DNA of 6,950 nucleotides from Nitrososphaerota archaeon (GCA_005877345.1 VBPR01000201.1:7209-14158), one strand, 5' to 3'. Counted from the stretch's first letter, positions 1 through 6,220 are shown. Translations and numbers: made by a program. Notes: a model not told the origin generated them from the letters alone.

Positions 1-249
1 GAAATGGAGATCAATAAAGTTAAAGTAATGATTTTTACCAGCCCATCTGCAGTCCGTTATTTCTTTTCGATAATGGAAAATATAGTTTCGAATTTTAACG
101 AATGCTTTAGAAATATTGAAGCTTTGATAAGCATAGGTCCGAATACAACAAAAGAGCTCGTTTCAAGAAAAGTATTCCCAGTCGAGTCCAAACAACACAC
201 CATTGAAGGAACATTAGAATTGGCAAAGAGAATACTATCTGAAAAATGA
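1..249 (+). CDS. hemD: Uroporphyrinogen-III synthase, C-terminal part (5' truncated by window)
   Basis: HemD closes hydroxymethylbilane into uroporphyrinogen III with inversion of ring D, a cytoplasmic step shared by the haem, sirohaem and cobalamin pathways. The frame is open from base 1 (a GAA codon precedes the first ATG at 4), so the gene very probably continues upstream; that ATG is an internal Met. About 82 codons are visible, roughly the last third of a family protein of about 250 residues. Diagnostic C-terminal elements can be seen: IFTSPSAVRYFF (about residues 10-21 counted from the internal Met), the ISIGPNTTKEL segment (about 43-53), and the closing HTIEGTLELAKRIL (about 65-78), where family members carry the last helix. 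The call rests on these motifs; the N-terminal domain cannot be checked. The stop is TGA at 247-249, and the next gene starts 81 bases downstream on the same strand. Confidence 0.85.
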   Translation, partial: EMEINKVKVMIFTSPSAVRYFFSIMENIVSNFNECFRNIEALISIGPNTTKELVSRKVFPVESKQHTIEGTLELAKRILSEK

Positions 250-330
250 TCGTGTAGAAGCTTTCAGGAAACCGATTGACAACAACATTTAATCAAACCA
301 AACTATTAGGTATTATTTGATATATACAAA

Positions 331-1308
331 TTGCCCGACAACGGTAATGAAGCGATATTTGAAATTGATACATTAAATGACATTGGTCCTGCAACTAAAA
401 GTTCTCTGAAGGAAGCTGGATTTAGATCGATTAAAGACCTGGTTATTCGTGGCCCTATAGATATTGCAGAGGCGACGGGAATAGCCATAGAGAAATGTAT
501 ATTACTTTGCAACAGGGCAAGAGAAATATTAGAAGACATTGGTGTTTTAGATAAGCCCTTTACTACTGCAAATGAAATTTACGAAAAGAGAAAATTAGAA
601 TATCGTATATCCACTGGATCAAAAAATTTAGATGAATTGCTAGATGGTGGAATAGAAACAAGAGCAATTACAGAACTATATGGAGAATACGGTACCGGAA
701 AAACCCAGATTTGTCATACACTTTGTGTTACTGTACAACAAAGTAAAGCTGAAGACAATATATCTAGAGCGCTGTATATTGACACGGAAAACACCTTTAG
801 ACCAGAAAGAATTGCATCTATTGCGTCTGCAAGAAAAATTGATCCCCGCGTCGCCCTTGAAAACGTTATTGTTGCAAAAGCGTACAATAGTTCCCACCAA
901 GAAGTTATTATTCAGGAATCTCCGAATGTTATAAATTTACACAATATAAAAATCATGATTGTTGATTCGATAGTATCGCACTATAGAGCCGAATTTCTTG
1001 GTAGATCTTTCTTGTCAGAAAGACAACAGCGAATTAACAGACTGTTACACATTCTCTTAAGAATTGCTGAAACTTGCAAAATAGCAGTAGTGATAACGAA
1101 TCAGATACAATCCTCACCAGACGCAATTTTTGGCGATCCTAACAAAGCCACTGGGGGTAACGTTATGGCACATACCAGTACATATCGTCTCTACCTAAAA
1201 AAAGCTGGCAAAAATCGAATAGCAAGAATGGTCGACAGTCCTTATCATTTAGAGAGAGAAATACTATTTGCACTAAATGAACAAGGAATCGGAGACCCTC
1301 AAAAATAA
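331..1308 (+). CDS. radA: DNA repair and recombination protein RadA (archaeal RecA/Rad51 family)
   Basis: RadA forms ATP-dependent filaments on single-stranded DNA and catalyses strand exchange in homologous recombination. The 325-residue product is full length. In order it has an N-terminal helix-hairpin-helix domain (about 14-65, with DIGPATKSSLKEAG), an FxxA-type polymerisation motif in the linker (KPFTTA, Phe77), Walker A GEYGTGKT at 118-125 (Lys124), the DTENTFRPER segment (151-160), Walker B IKIMIVDS with Asp212, the TNQ motif at 256-258, the L2-loop region around FGDPNKATGGNV, and the conserved end RIARMVDSPYHLERE (296-310). The family often has Ser where Thr122 lies in Walker A; this is conservative. 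The start is TTG: an in-frame TAG lies at 307-309 and no other common start codon intervenes. I see no Shine-Dalgarno site and no convincing TATA box at the right distance. A 118-base gap separates it from rpl21e. Confidence 0.97.
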   Translation: MPDNGNEAIFEIDTLNDIGPATKSSLKEAGFRSIKDLVIRGPIDIAEATGIAIEKCILLCNRAREILEDIGVLDKPFTTANEIYEKRKLEYRISTGSKNLDELLDGGIETRAITELYGEYGTGKTQICHTLCVTVQQSKAEDNISRALYIDTENTFRPERIASIASARKIDPRVALENVIVAKAYNSSHQEVIIQESPNVINLHNIKIMIVDSIVSHYRAEFLGRSFLSERQQRINRLLHILLRIAETCKIAVVITNQIQSSPDAIFGDPNKATGGNVMAHTSTYRLYLKKAGKNRIARMVDSPYHLEREILFALNEQGIGDPQK

Positions 1309-1390
1309 TAGAACAGATAAATTATGAAGATCCATGTCTTTTGACTTCCAAACATAGTCCCAATTCAATATGATATTTCAAGGTTGCGAG

Positions 1391-1404
1391 TTAATATTAA
1401 ATTA
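1391..1404 (+). promoter_or_regulatory. Candidate TATA box for the rpl21e cluster
   Basis: The AT-only stretch TTAATATTAAATTA is centred about 29 bases before the rpl21e ATG at 1427, the spacing expected for an archaeal TATA box driving a leaderless or nearly leaderless transcript. It follows a 118-base gene-free gap, where a promoter for the downstream cluster would be expected. No Shine-Dalgarno site lies at a useful distance before the ATG. This is inference from position and composition only; AT-rich stretches are common in this DNA. Confidence 0.4.
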
Positions 1405-1426
1405 TGGAGAAACATGATAATCCAAC

Positions 1427-1708
1427 ATGCCAAAATCTCACGGTATTAAAAGGAAATCCAGGCATATTTTTACTAAGGGTAATGTGCCTAGGGGTCTTTC
1501 ACATTTGCTTATTAATTATTCAATAGGTGATAAAGTTGTAGTAGTCATTGATCCAAGAGAGCATAAAACAACTCCGCATCGAAGGTTCCAAGGAAGGGTA
1601 GGATATATCAAAGATATTGGGAGAAGAACTGTAAAAGTAGGAATTCTGGTTGGTGATAAACAAAAGCTCTTGCAAACTAAATCTAATCACATTCGCCCGA
1701 TAAAATAG
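1427..1708 (+). CDS. rpl21e: 50S ribosomal protein L21e
   Basis: This is a structural protein of the archaeal large ribosomal subunit, found in archaea and eukaryotes but not bacteria. The product has 93 residues, about the usual archaeal length, and is rich in Lys and Arg. Family landmarks are visible: the basic N-terminus MPKSHGIKRKSR, PRGLSHLLINYSIGDKVVV (about 22-40), the IDPREHKTTPHRRFQGRVG block (about 41-59), which is the hallmark of L21e, and a closing HIRPIK. It starts with ATG, one of only two ATG starts in the window. It opens the compact run rpl21e-rpoF-DUF655-ksgA-hemK-like, with only 13 bases to rpoF, so co-transcription is likely. Confidence 0.97.
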   Translation: MPKSHGIKRKSRHIFTKGNVPRGLSHLLINYSIGDKVVVVIDPREHKTTPHRRFQGRVGYIKDIGRRTVKVGILVGDKQKLLQTKSNHIRPIK

Positions 1709-1721
1709 ATGGTATTGTATA

Positions 1722-2054
1722 TTGACAAAAATCACAAAAAAAGAAATGATTACACTCCCCGATGTCAAGGAGATATTGGAAACCAGGAAGGTTGACGAGA
1801 TGGATCAAATTCAGAGATGGACCTATGATTATGTGATTAAGTTCTCAAAAATAACTAGAAAGCAGGCACAAAAACTTGTTGGTGAATTGGTAAGTCAATG
1901 TGGTCTTACTGAAGATGAGGCAGTAGAAGTGGTGAATATTTTGCCTTCTTCTTTAGAGGAAATTAGGTCTTTTACATTTGGTTGGAAAAAATTAATACTA
2001 ACATCAACCTCAGAAAGCATATTACAAAAAATTACGTCGGTACATGAAACTTAA
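1722..2054 (+). CDS. rpoF: DNA-directed RNA polymerase subunit F (Rpo4, homologue of eukaryotic Rpb4)
   Basis: Rpo4 pairs with Rpo7 to form the stalk of archaeal RNA polymerase, which helps in initiation, processivity and RNA binding. The product has 110 residues, a normal archaeal length. It shows the Rpb4/RpoF pattern: an N-terminal ITKKEMITLPDVKEIL stretch (about 3-18), QIQRWTYDYVIKFSKI (about 29-44), and the HRDC-like helical end with LTEDEAVEVVNILPSSLEEIRSF (about 62-84) followed by GWKKL. The chosen start is TTG at 1722, 13 bases after the rpl21e stop; an in-frame ATG at 1746 (Met9) would remove the conserved TKKE segment and is less likely. Its position between rpl21e and the DUF655 gene matches a widely conserved archaeal order. 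Confidence 0.93.
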   Translation: MTKITKKEMITLPDVKEILETRKVDEMDQIQRWTYDYVIKFSKITRKQAQKLVGELVSQCGLTEDEAVEVVNILPSSLEEIRSFTFGWKKLILTSTSESILQKITSVHET

Positions 2055-2082
2055 AAAGTACGCAGTATATAGTTGCAAGTAA

Positions 2083-2691
2083 TTGGATTCTATGAATCAA
2101 GATAACTTTCATAGTAGACATACTAGTCATGATTATAGTCTCCATAGTCACAAGTTTGAAGAATATGCGTATGTTTTAGATTTCTCGCTCAGAGGAAAAT
2201 CAACGACAATAAGGGGTAGAGAAGGAATAATAATTCAAGCAATAGGAGAAAATCGTCTAACATTATTAGAATTACTAGGGATTCAAAACGTTAATTTTGA
2301 AATAGGTGAAAGAGTGTATATTGGAAAAGAAGGGAGAAACAAGATAATCAGTGTTCTTGGCAAATTACAATATGAATCAATATCACAATCTGCAAAGAAT
2401 GAACTCCCTTCTATTGTTGAAAACATAGTGCTTGCAAATGAGGAACGATTTGTGTCATATATTAATAGTGCTCAACCAATAACTCCTAGAATTCATTCAC
2501 TCGAATTGATACCAGGAATAGGTAAAACGTACATGATGAGTATAATTAACGATAGAGAAAAAGAAAAATTTTCTTCTTTTTCAGATATACAGTCAAGAAT
2601 CGGCCTAAAAGATATACATAGACTAGTAGCAAAAAGGATAATTGAAGAGATTACTAAAGAAACTAGGATGACACTATTCGTTGGAAGATGA
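2083..2691 (+). CDS. DUF655 family protein (predicted nucleic-acid-binding, OB-like plus helix-hairpin-helix)
   Basis: This is an archaeal conserved protein of unproven function, normally encoded between rpoF and ksgA, which suggests a role in transcription, rRNA maturation or translation. The 202-residue product shows the family signature EEYAYVLDFSLRGKS (26-40), LGIQNVNFEIGERVYIGKEGR (about 65-85, a small beta-barrel-like part), ELPSIVENIVLANEERFV (about 107-124), QPITPRIHSLELIPGIGKTYM (about 130-150, where PGIGK is the turn of a helix-hairpin-helix DNA/RNA-binding unit) and a second helical unit ending RIIEEITKE. Before residue 26 there is a polar His-rich tail (His10, 13, 16, 21, 23) that I do not regard as part of the core domain. 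The start is TTG at 2083 or ATG at 2092 (Met4), both in frame. Its last 11 bases overlap ksgA. Biochemical function is unknown. Confidence 0.9.
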   Translation: MDSMNQDNFHSRHTSHDYSLHSHKFEEYAYVLDFSLRGKSTTIRGREGIIIQAIGENRLTLLELLGIQNVNFEIGERVYIGKEGRNKIISVLGKLQYESISQSAKNELPSIVENIVLANEERFVSYINSAQPITPRIHSLELIPGIGKTYMMSIINDREKEKFSSFSDIQSRIGLKDIHRLVAKRIIEEITKETRMTLFVGR

Positions 2692-3409
2692 CAAGAGGAC
2701 CTATCTTGGTCAACACTTTCTAATAGACTTTAGCACCATTTCCAAAATAATAGGTTCATGTAATGTATCAAAAACAGATACAGTATTAGAATTTGGTACT
2801 GGACATGGTTACTTAACAAAAGAAATTTCAAAGCTATCTAAGGTGGTATACTCATATGAAATAGAGGAGGATTTGTATTTTAAAGCAAAAAATTATCTAA
2901 GAAATGTGAGTAACGTTATGATTTTCAATGATGATTTCTTTGTACAAGATCCTTTTGAATTTGATTTTTTCTTATCCAACATTCCATATTCTCGATCAAA
3001 AGAGATAATGAAGTGGCTATCGCTCCATGAATTTAGGGAAGCAGTAATAATGGTACAAAAGCAGTTTTCGGAAAAACTCATAGCATTTCCAGGAGATGGA
3101 AAGTATTCTGTAGTTTCAGTATTTTCTCAATATTGTTTTGATATTGAGCCGCTATTTGATGTTGAAAATGATTCCTTTTTACCGTCTCCAAAGATCGAAT
3201 CTAATGTAATGAGGTTAGTGAGAAAGAAAAAGAAAATGACTGAGGATATTATTGCCAACCTAGAATATCTTTTTAGTCGCAGAAACAAGAACGTAGTATC
3301 AATATTAAACAATAAAGATTATAGCAGTAAAAGAATCGACGAGTTGGATCCTGAATCTCTAGTAAAAATTTCCAAGGAATTAAATGATCGTAAACAATCT
3401 AGAATATAA
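2681..3409 (+). CDS. ksgA: 16S rRNA (adenine-N6)-dimethyltransferase KsgA/Dim1
   Basis: KsgA/Dim1 uses S-adenosylmethionine to dimethylate two adjacent adenosines in the helix-45 loop near the 3' end of 16S rRNA, a late step in small-subunit assembly. The 242-residue product is slightly short for the family but complete. It has LGQHFLID at 9-16, motif I VLEFGTGHGYLT at 35-46 for SAM binding, the acidic YEIEED (59-64), the catalytic NIPY at 100-103, GDGKYSVVSVFSQY (about 138-151), the typical FLPSPKIESNVMRL (166-179), and a reduced C-terminal helical domain with LFSRRNKNV. The start is TTG at 2681, inside the end of the DUF655 gene and overlapping it by 11 bases. The nearby ATG at 2688 is in another frame and closes after 11 codons. 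The overlap suggests translational coupling. Confidence 0.96.
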   Translation: MEDDKRTYLGQHFLIDFSTISKIIGSCNVSKTDTVLEFGTGHGYLTKEISKLSKVVYSYEIEEDLYFKAKNYLRNVSNVMIFNDDFFVQDPFEFDFFLSNIPYSRSKEIMKWLSLHEFREAVIMVQKQFSEKLIAFPGDGKYSVVSVFSQYCFDIEPLFDVENDSFLPSPKIESNVMRLVRKKKKMTEDIIANLEYLFSRRNKNVVSILNNKDYSSKRIDELDPESLVKISKELNDRKQSRI

Positions 3410-3444
3410 CCAGTTCAATTAAAGTTATACAATTATAAATTTGA

Positions 3445-3981
3445 ATGTGTGTTGCATCGACAGTGTATTTACCATCGGATGACAGTATTTTTCTCGCTAA
3501 CATAGTAAGCCGCTATCATGGAATTTTGGCATTGGAAATAGGTACCAGTAGTGGAACCATTTTAAGAGAATTATCAAAGAATTTTAGAGTCGTTGTAGGA
3601 ACTGACATAGATTTCTATTCGTTAAAACACATGCTAATGATGTCAAGAAATGAGAGCGTTATTTGCTGTGATGCTGCGTCTGCATTACACAATGTAAAAT
3701 TTGACCTGATTGTATCCAATCCACCATATCTTCCCAGTAACAAAAACCATGTTGATAAGAGTGTTGATGGAGGGCCTACAGGTATTGAAGTTTCTATTCA
3801 TTTTCTGACAAGTGCACTTGATAAGTTAACTGGCGATGGCAAAATCCTTTTTCTGTTTTCAAACCTTTCAGACACCTGCAAATTAGATAGATTTATAGCC
3901 AAAAATAATCTTGTAATGAAAAAAATAGCTCAAAAAGATCTATTTTATGAAACGCTACAAATTATTGAATTAACAACTTAA
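3445..3981 (+). CDS. HemK2/Mtq2-like protein methyltransferase (probable release-factor glutamine methyltransferase)
   Basis: This is a class I SAM-dependent methyltransferase of the archaeal/eukaryotic HemK2 (Mtq2) type. That family methylates the Gln of the GGQ motif in aRF1/eRF1, usually with Trm112 as partner; this substrate is inferred, not seen. The product has 178 residues, the short single-domain length of this subfamily. It shows VYLPSDDSIFLA (7-18), motif I LEIGTSSG (30-37), motif II VGTDIDFYSL (51-60), the catalytic NPPY at 92-95 within FDLIVSNPPYLP, and DGGPTGIEVSIHFL (108-121), which is characteristic of the group. Ser35 replaces the Gly more often seen in motif I. The start is ATG at 3445, 35 bases after ksgA, and it is probably the last gene of the cluster, converging on the dehydrogenase gene. 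Some relatives act on DNA, RNA or lysine. Confidence 0.88.
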   Translation: MCVASTVYLPSDDSIFLANIVSRYHGILALEIGTSSGTILRELSKNFRVVVGTDIDFYSLKHMLMMSRNESVICCDAASALHNVKFDLIVSNPPYLPSNKNHVDKSVDGGPTGIEVSIHFLTSALDKLTGDGKILFLFSNLSDTCKLDRFIAKNNLVMKKIAQKDLFYETLQIIELTT

Positions 3982-4013
3982 TTTAGTAAATTACTACCTA
4001 ATTTTATACTATA

Positions 4014-5033
4014 TTATGGTAAATGATCCTTAGATCTAGATGCAATCTCATTTGCCACCTTACTCAATGATGCTGAACCTCCCAAATCATAGGTCAAACA
4101 TTTTCCTTCATTAATTGTTTCTTCAGTCGCAGTAAAAATTGCATTACATATCTCATATTCCCCGAGGTGTTTGGCCATCAATGCACCCGACAGAATTGTT
4201 GCTACAGGATTAACTTTATCAGAACCGGCGTATTTTGGAGCACTCCCGTGCGCTGGTTCAAACATTGCATAGTTGTCTCCATAGTTGCCAGAGTAAACGT
4301 TCCCAATAGATCCTACATGTCCAGAAGCACATTCAGAAACAATGTCCATAAACAAGTTAGTACTTAGCAATATACTTTTGTTAAACCGTTCAGGATTCTT
4401 GACTAATTGCTGTGTCATATTGTCTATATAATATTCTTCTACAGCGACTTGATTGAATTCTGATTGTATGTTTTGCACAACGTTCCAAAAAATTCCATCA
4501 GTTTCTTTTAATATGTTCCTTTTGGTAATCACATAAATTTTCTTAAATTTCAATTCAGTTGCCACTTTAAATCCATGCCTTACTACTTTTTCACAGCTTT
4601 TCTTAGTAATTTTTCTTACAGCTATAGCTGCGTCATCACCTATCTTAAATTCAATACCTGAATAGAGGCCCTCTGTTGCTTCTCTGATACAAATAAAATC
4701 TAGTTGATGTGTAGAATTCTTGAAAGTTTTAATTGGACGAACATTAGCGTACAGGTTAAATCTTTGCCTAATGCTTACAGCCACACTCCTTGGTGCCTTA
4801 GAAGTAGGTATAGTTGTGGTTGGGCCTTTAAAACACGCATCAGAATTTTCCAAAAGTTGCCATACTTCGTCAGAAATATATGAATTACCCCCATTCTTTG
4901 TCCACCATTCCGATCCAGCTTCACATGGAGTTAACTTAATTTTGGAATTACATTCCTTCAGAACCTTAACCATTGCGTCTACTAGCTCCGGTCCCGTTCC
5001 GTCGCCCTTTATAATTACTGCGGATTTACTCAA
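4014..5033 (-). CDS. icd: Isocitrate/isopropylmalate dehydrogenase family protein, probably NADP-dependent isocitrate dehydrogenase
   Basis: The family oxidatively decarboxylates a 2-hydroxyacid with NAD(P); here probably isocitrate to 2-oxoglutarate, feeding glutamate synthesis. The 339 residues span the whole fold. Visible parts are the IIKGDGTGPEL start (7-17), substrate loop RSVAVSIRQ (82-90) similar to the E. coli Icd loop, LYANVRP (94-100), Arg117, EGLYSGIEF with Tyr124, the catalytic-Lys region TKRNILKETDG (Lys171), metal Asp candidates Asp204 and Asp230, and EPAHGSAPKYAG..KVNP (259-276). Lys267, Tyr268 and Val274 match the NADP determinants of E. coli Icd. Two key positions are unusual: Ala85 where Icd has Asn115, and Glu234 where Asp311 is expected, next to Met229 in place of Gly. 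Start TTG at 5033 follows an in-frame TAA two codons upstream. Isopropylmalate or homoisocitrate as substrate cannot be excluded. Confidence 0.85.
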   Translation of the reverse strand: MSKSAVIIKGDGTGPELVDAMVKVLKECNSKIKLTPCEAGSEWWTKNGGNSYISDEVWQLLENSDACFKGPTTTIPTSKAPRSVAVSIRQRFNLYANVRPIKTFKNSTHQLDFICIREATEGLYSGIEFKIGDDAAIAVRKITKKSCEKVVRHGFKVATELKFKKIYVITKRNILKETDGIFWNVVQNIQSEFNQVAVEEYYIDNMTQQLVKNPERFNKSILLSTNLFMDIVSECASGHVGSIGNVYSGNYGDNYAMFEPAHGSAPKYAGSDKVNPVATILSGALMAKHLGEYEICNAIFTATEETINEGKCLTYDLGGSASLSKVANEIASRSKDHLP

Positions 5034-5055
5034 TCTTTATCAAAAATGATACTAA

Positions 5056-5067
5056 CCATTTATATCT
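5056..5067 (-). promoter_or_regulatory. Probable TATA box of the dehydrogenase gene (leaderless promoter)
   Basis: On the - strand the sequence reads AGATATAAATGG, a good archaeal TATA element centred about 29 bases before the TTG at 5033. There is no Shine-Dalgarno site before that TTG, so a leaderless transcript is the simplest reading. The element overlaps the stop codon of the upstream gene (5066-5068), so the dehydrogenase probably has its own promoter even though the two genes lie only 32 bases apart on the same strand. Confidence 0.55.
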
Positions 5068-5620
5068 ATTTGGAGACCAGTGAAATTTTTCCAAGGAATG
5101 TATCACTTAAGGGTGGAGAACTTGTCAGATTACTGATTTTAACAAACTGGTTCTCGGAAAAATATGAGTAGTCAATATTATAATCAGCCAGACTAACATT
5201 CTGATACACGTACCTTCCAGTTGTATTATCTACTACCGGAATTGTGTTGTTTTCTGAAGTATAGATTTTCATGAAATCATCTAAGGTAACTCTCACGGGG
5301 CGAACAAATTGAACGGGAACTACATTACCGATACTGTCTGTGTGAATAACTCTAAGACAGTCCTTTCCATCTTTACTTTTTCCAACAGTGTCTGGCAATA
5401 ATTTTTTTTGCCCATCAATTTCCAAATCAATATTGGAATGAATATTGAATGTATCATGATGTGATTTGAGGCAAATTTTAATTGGGGAAGGAGCTGGAAA
5501 GAAATGTATTATCAACAATCCAGAAAGTGTTGCAATACCGATGATTATGGGCGGTATTAAGATTTGTTTTTTCCCCAATCTTTTCCTTGGTTTGTCTTCT
5601 TTTATTCTTCTTTTAGGCAC
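5066..5620 (-). CDS. Membrane-anchored extracytoplasmic protein, function unknown
   Basis: I do not recognise a named gene. The 184-residue product has a strongly basic N-terminus (1-18, rich in Lys and Arg), one hydrophobic membrane segment (about 19-41) and a soluble remainder, which by the positive-inside rule should face outside. That part has two cysteines (Cys50, Cys88), which could form a disulfide, and four N-glycosylation sequons (Asn124, 132, 141, 164). The segment NIHSNIDLEIDGQ (59-71), a Cys followed by VIHTDSIGN (91-99) and VRVTLDDFMKIY (109-120) recalls a thaumarchaeal extracytoplasmic domain that I remember as carrying an IHTHD..G core followed by TLG-FF; here the second His of IHTH is Asp. 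That link is from memory. Start GTG at 5620 is favoured: a GGTGAT Shine-Dalgarno ends five bases before it, and an in-frame TAA lies two codons upstream. Confidence 0.75.
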   Translation of the reverse strand: MPKRRIKEDKPRKRLGKKQILIPPIIIGIATLSGLLIIHFFPAPSPIKICLKSHHDTFNIHSNIDLEIDGQKKLLPDTVGKSKDGKDCLRVIHTDSIGNVVPVQFVRPVRVTLDDFMKIYTSENNTIPVVDNTTGRYVYQNVSLADYNIDYSYFSENQFVKISNLTSSPPLSDTFLGKISLVSK

Positions 5621-5625
5621 CCATT

Positions 5626-5631
5626 ATCACC
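5626..5631 (-). promoter_or_regulatory. Shine-Dalgarno site GGTGAT deciding a GTG start
   Basis: On the - strand GGTGAT, complementary to the archaeal 16S rRNA 3' end, stands with five bases of spacing before GTG at 5620-5618. An ATG at 5624-5622 lies only one base after the site, is out of frame and runs just ATG GGT GCC TAA, so the GTG is the functional start. It is the only clear Shine-Dalgarno site I found before a gene in this window. Confidence 0.65.
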
Positions 5632-5653
5632 CACATAGAATCTTAAAAATTCA

Positions 5654-5663
5654 CTTTAATATC
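5654..5663 (-). promoter_or_regulatory. Candidate TATA box for the membrane-anchored protein gene
   Basis: The - strand reads GATATTAAAG, centred about 39 bases before the GTG start at 5620. A transcript starting about 26 bases downstream of the box would have a leader of about 12-14 bases, just enough to carry the GGTGAT site at 5626-5631. The agreement between box position and leader supports the call; it remains a prediction from sequence alone. Confidence 0.45.
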
Positions 5664-5743
5664 TACATAACCTACAAAGGGTCAAAAAATAGGCATAGTA
5701 AATTGCCTTGCTATTTCGGACTGGTCAGCAATTATTGTTAATG

Positions 5744-5753
5744 TTATATTATA
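5744..5753 (+). promoter_or_regulatory. Probable TATA box of the RNase H gene (leaderless promoter)
   Basis: TTATATTATA is centred about 26 bases before the TTG start at 5774, the standard distance from an archaeal TATA box to the transcription start, so the message probably begins at or next to its start codon. No Shine-Dalgarno site is present. It lies in the 153-base gap between divergent genes, about 85 bases from the opposing candidate box. Confidence 0.55.
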
Positions 5754-5773
5754 GGCATTAATATTGCATTTTA

Positions 5774-6220
5774 TTGCATGAGATTTACATTGATGGTTCA
5801 AGTAGAGGAAATCCAGGTCTTTCAGGGATTGGAATAATCGCCTCTAAGGAAAACAAGAAACTATTTAGCTATAGAGAATTTATTGGAATCAAAACAAATA
5901 ATCAAGCAGAATATTTCGGTCTAAAAAGAGCATTACAAATAGGCACCTACCATACTAGGGAGATTCGAATCAAATCAGATAGCATTTTGTTGGTTAATCA
6001 ACGGACAAAAAAATACAAAATCAGAAATATTGAATTAAAAAACATATCAATGGAAATTTCCAACCTTGAAAAATTATTTGATTTAGTTGAATATATACAC
6101 ATCATGAGAACTGATAATTATGAAGCCGATTTACAAGCAAACTGTGCTATTGACGATTATGTTAAATATCAAAAAAATAAAGTACATAATGGCAGCGGTG
6201 AAGATTCAGAGTTATACTAA
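5774..6220 (+). CDS. rnhA: Ribonuclease H, type 1 (RNase HI family)
   Basis: RNase HI cleaves the RNA strand of RNA-DNA hybrids with two metal ions, clearing R-loops and primer remnants. The 148-residue product shows the archaeal/plant-like RNase HI pattern: IYIDGSSRGNPGLSGIG (4-20) with catalytic Asp7, KTNNQAEYFGLKRAL (40-54) with Glu46, RIKSDSILLVNQ (65-76) with Asp69, YKIRNIELKNI (81-91), and the last motif TDNYEADLQAN (113-123) with Asp119. All four carboxylates of the DEDD site are present. There is no N-terminal hybrid-binding domain; the last 20 or so residues are a polar tail. The start is TTG at 5774. An in-frame TAA lies at 5759-5761, and the ATG at 5778 is out of frame, so TTG is the only usual start that keeps the IYIDGSS strand. 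Reverse-transcriptase-associated forms are unlikely because no partner gene is seen. Confidence 0.93.
   Translation: MHEIYIDGSSRGNPGLSGIGIIASKENKKLFSYREFIGIKTNNQAEYFGLKRALQIGTYHTREIRIKSDSILLVNQRTKKYKIRNIELKNISMEISNLEKLFDLVEYIHIMRTDNYEADLQANCAIDDYVKYQKNKVHNGSGEDSELY

Noticed and set aside
250..330. Possible promoter of radA, including the TATATA-like stretch at 318-327
   Set aside because: The TATATA stretch is only about 8 bases from the start, too close for a TATA box, and nothing typical lies 25-30 bases upstream.
676..934. Open frames on both strands inside radA
   Set aside because: They lie in other frames of a complete RadA with all its motifs, and their products are low-complexity with no family features.
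2688..2720. ATG overlapping the DUF655 stop codon as a start for ksgA
   Set aside because: It is in a different frame from the KsgA motifs and meets a stop after 11 codons; the LGQHFLID frame requires TTG at 2681.
4720..5049. Long + strand open frame opposite the dehydrogenase gene
   Set aside because: Its product has no recognisable motif, and it lies entirely antisense to a clear enzyme gene with conserved active-site residues.
5691..5708. Five-base-pair hairpin AGGCA/TGCCT with an eight-base loop
   Set aside because: The stem is short, does not extend, and has no T run after it; it is within chance for 150 bases.
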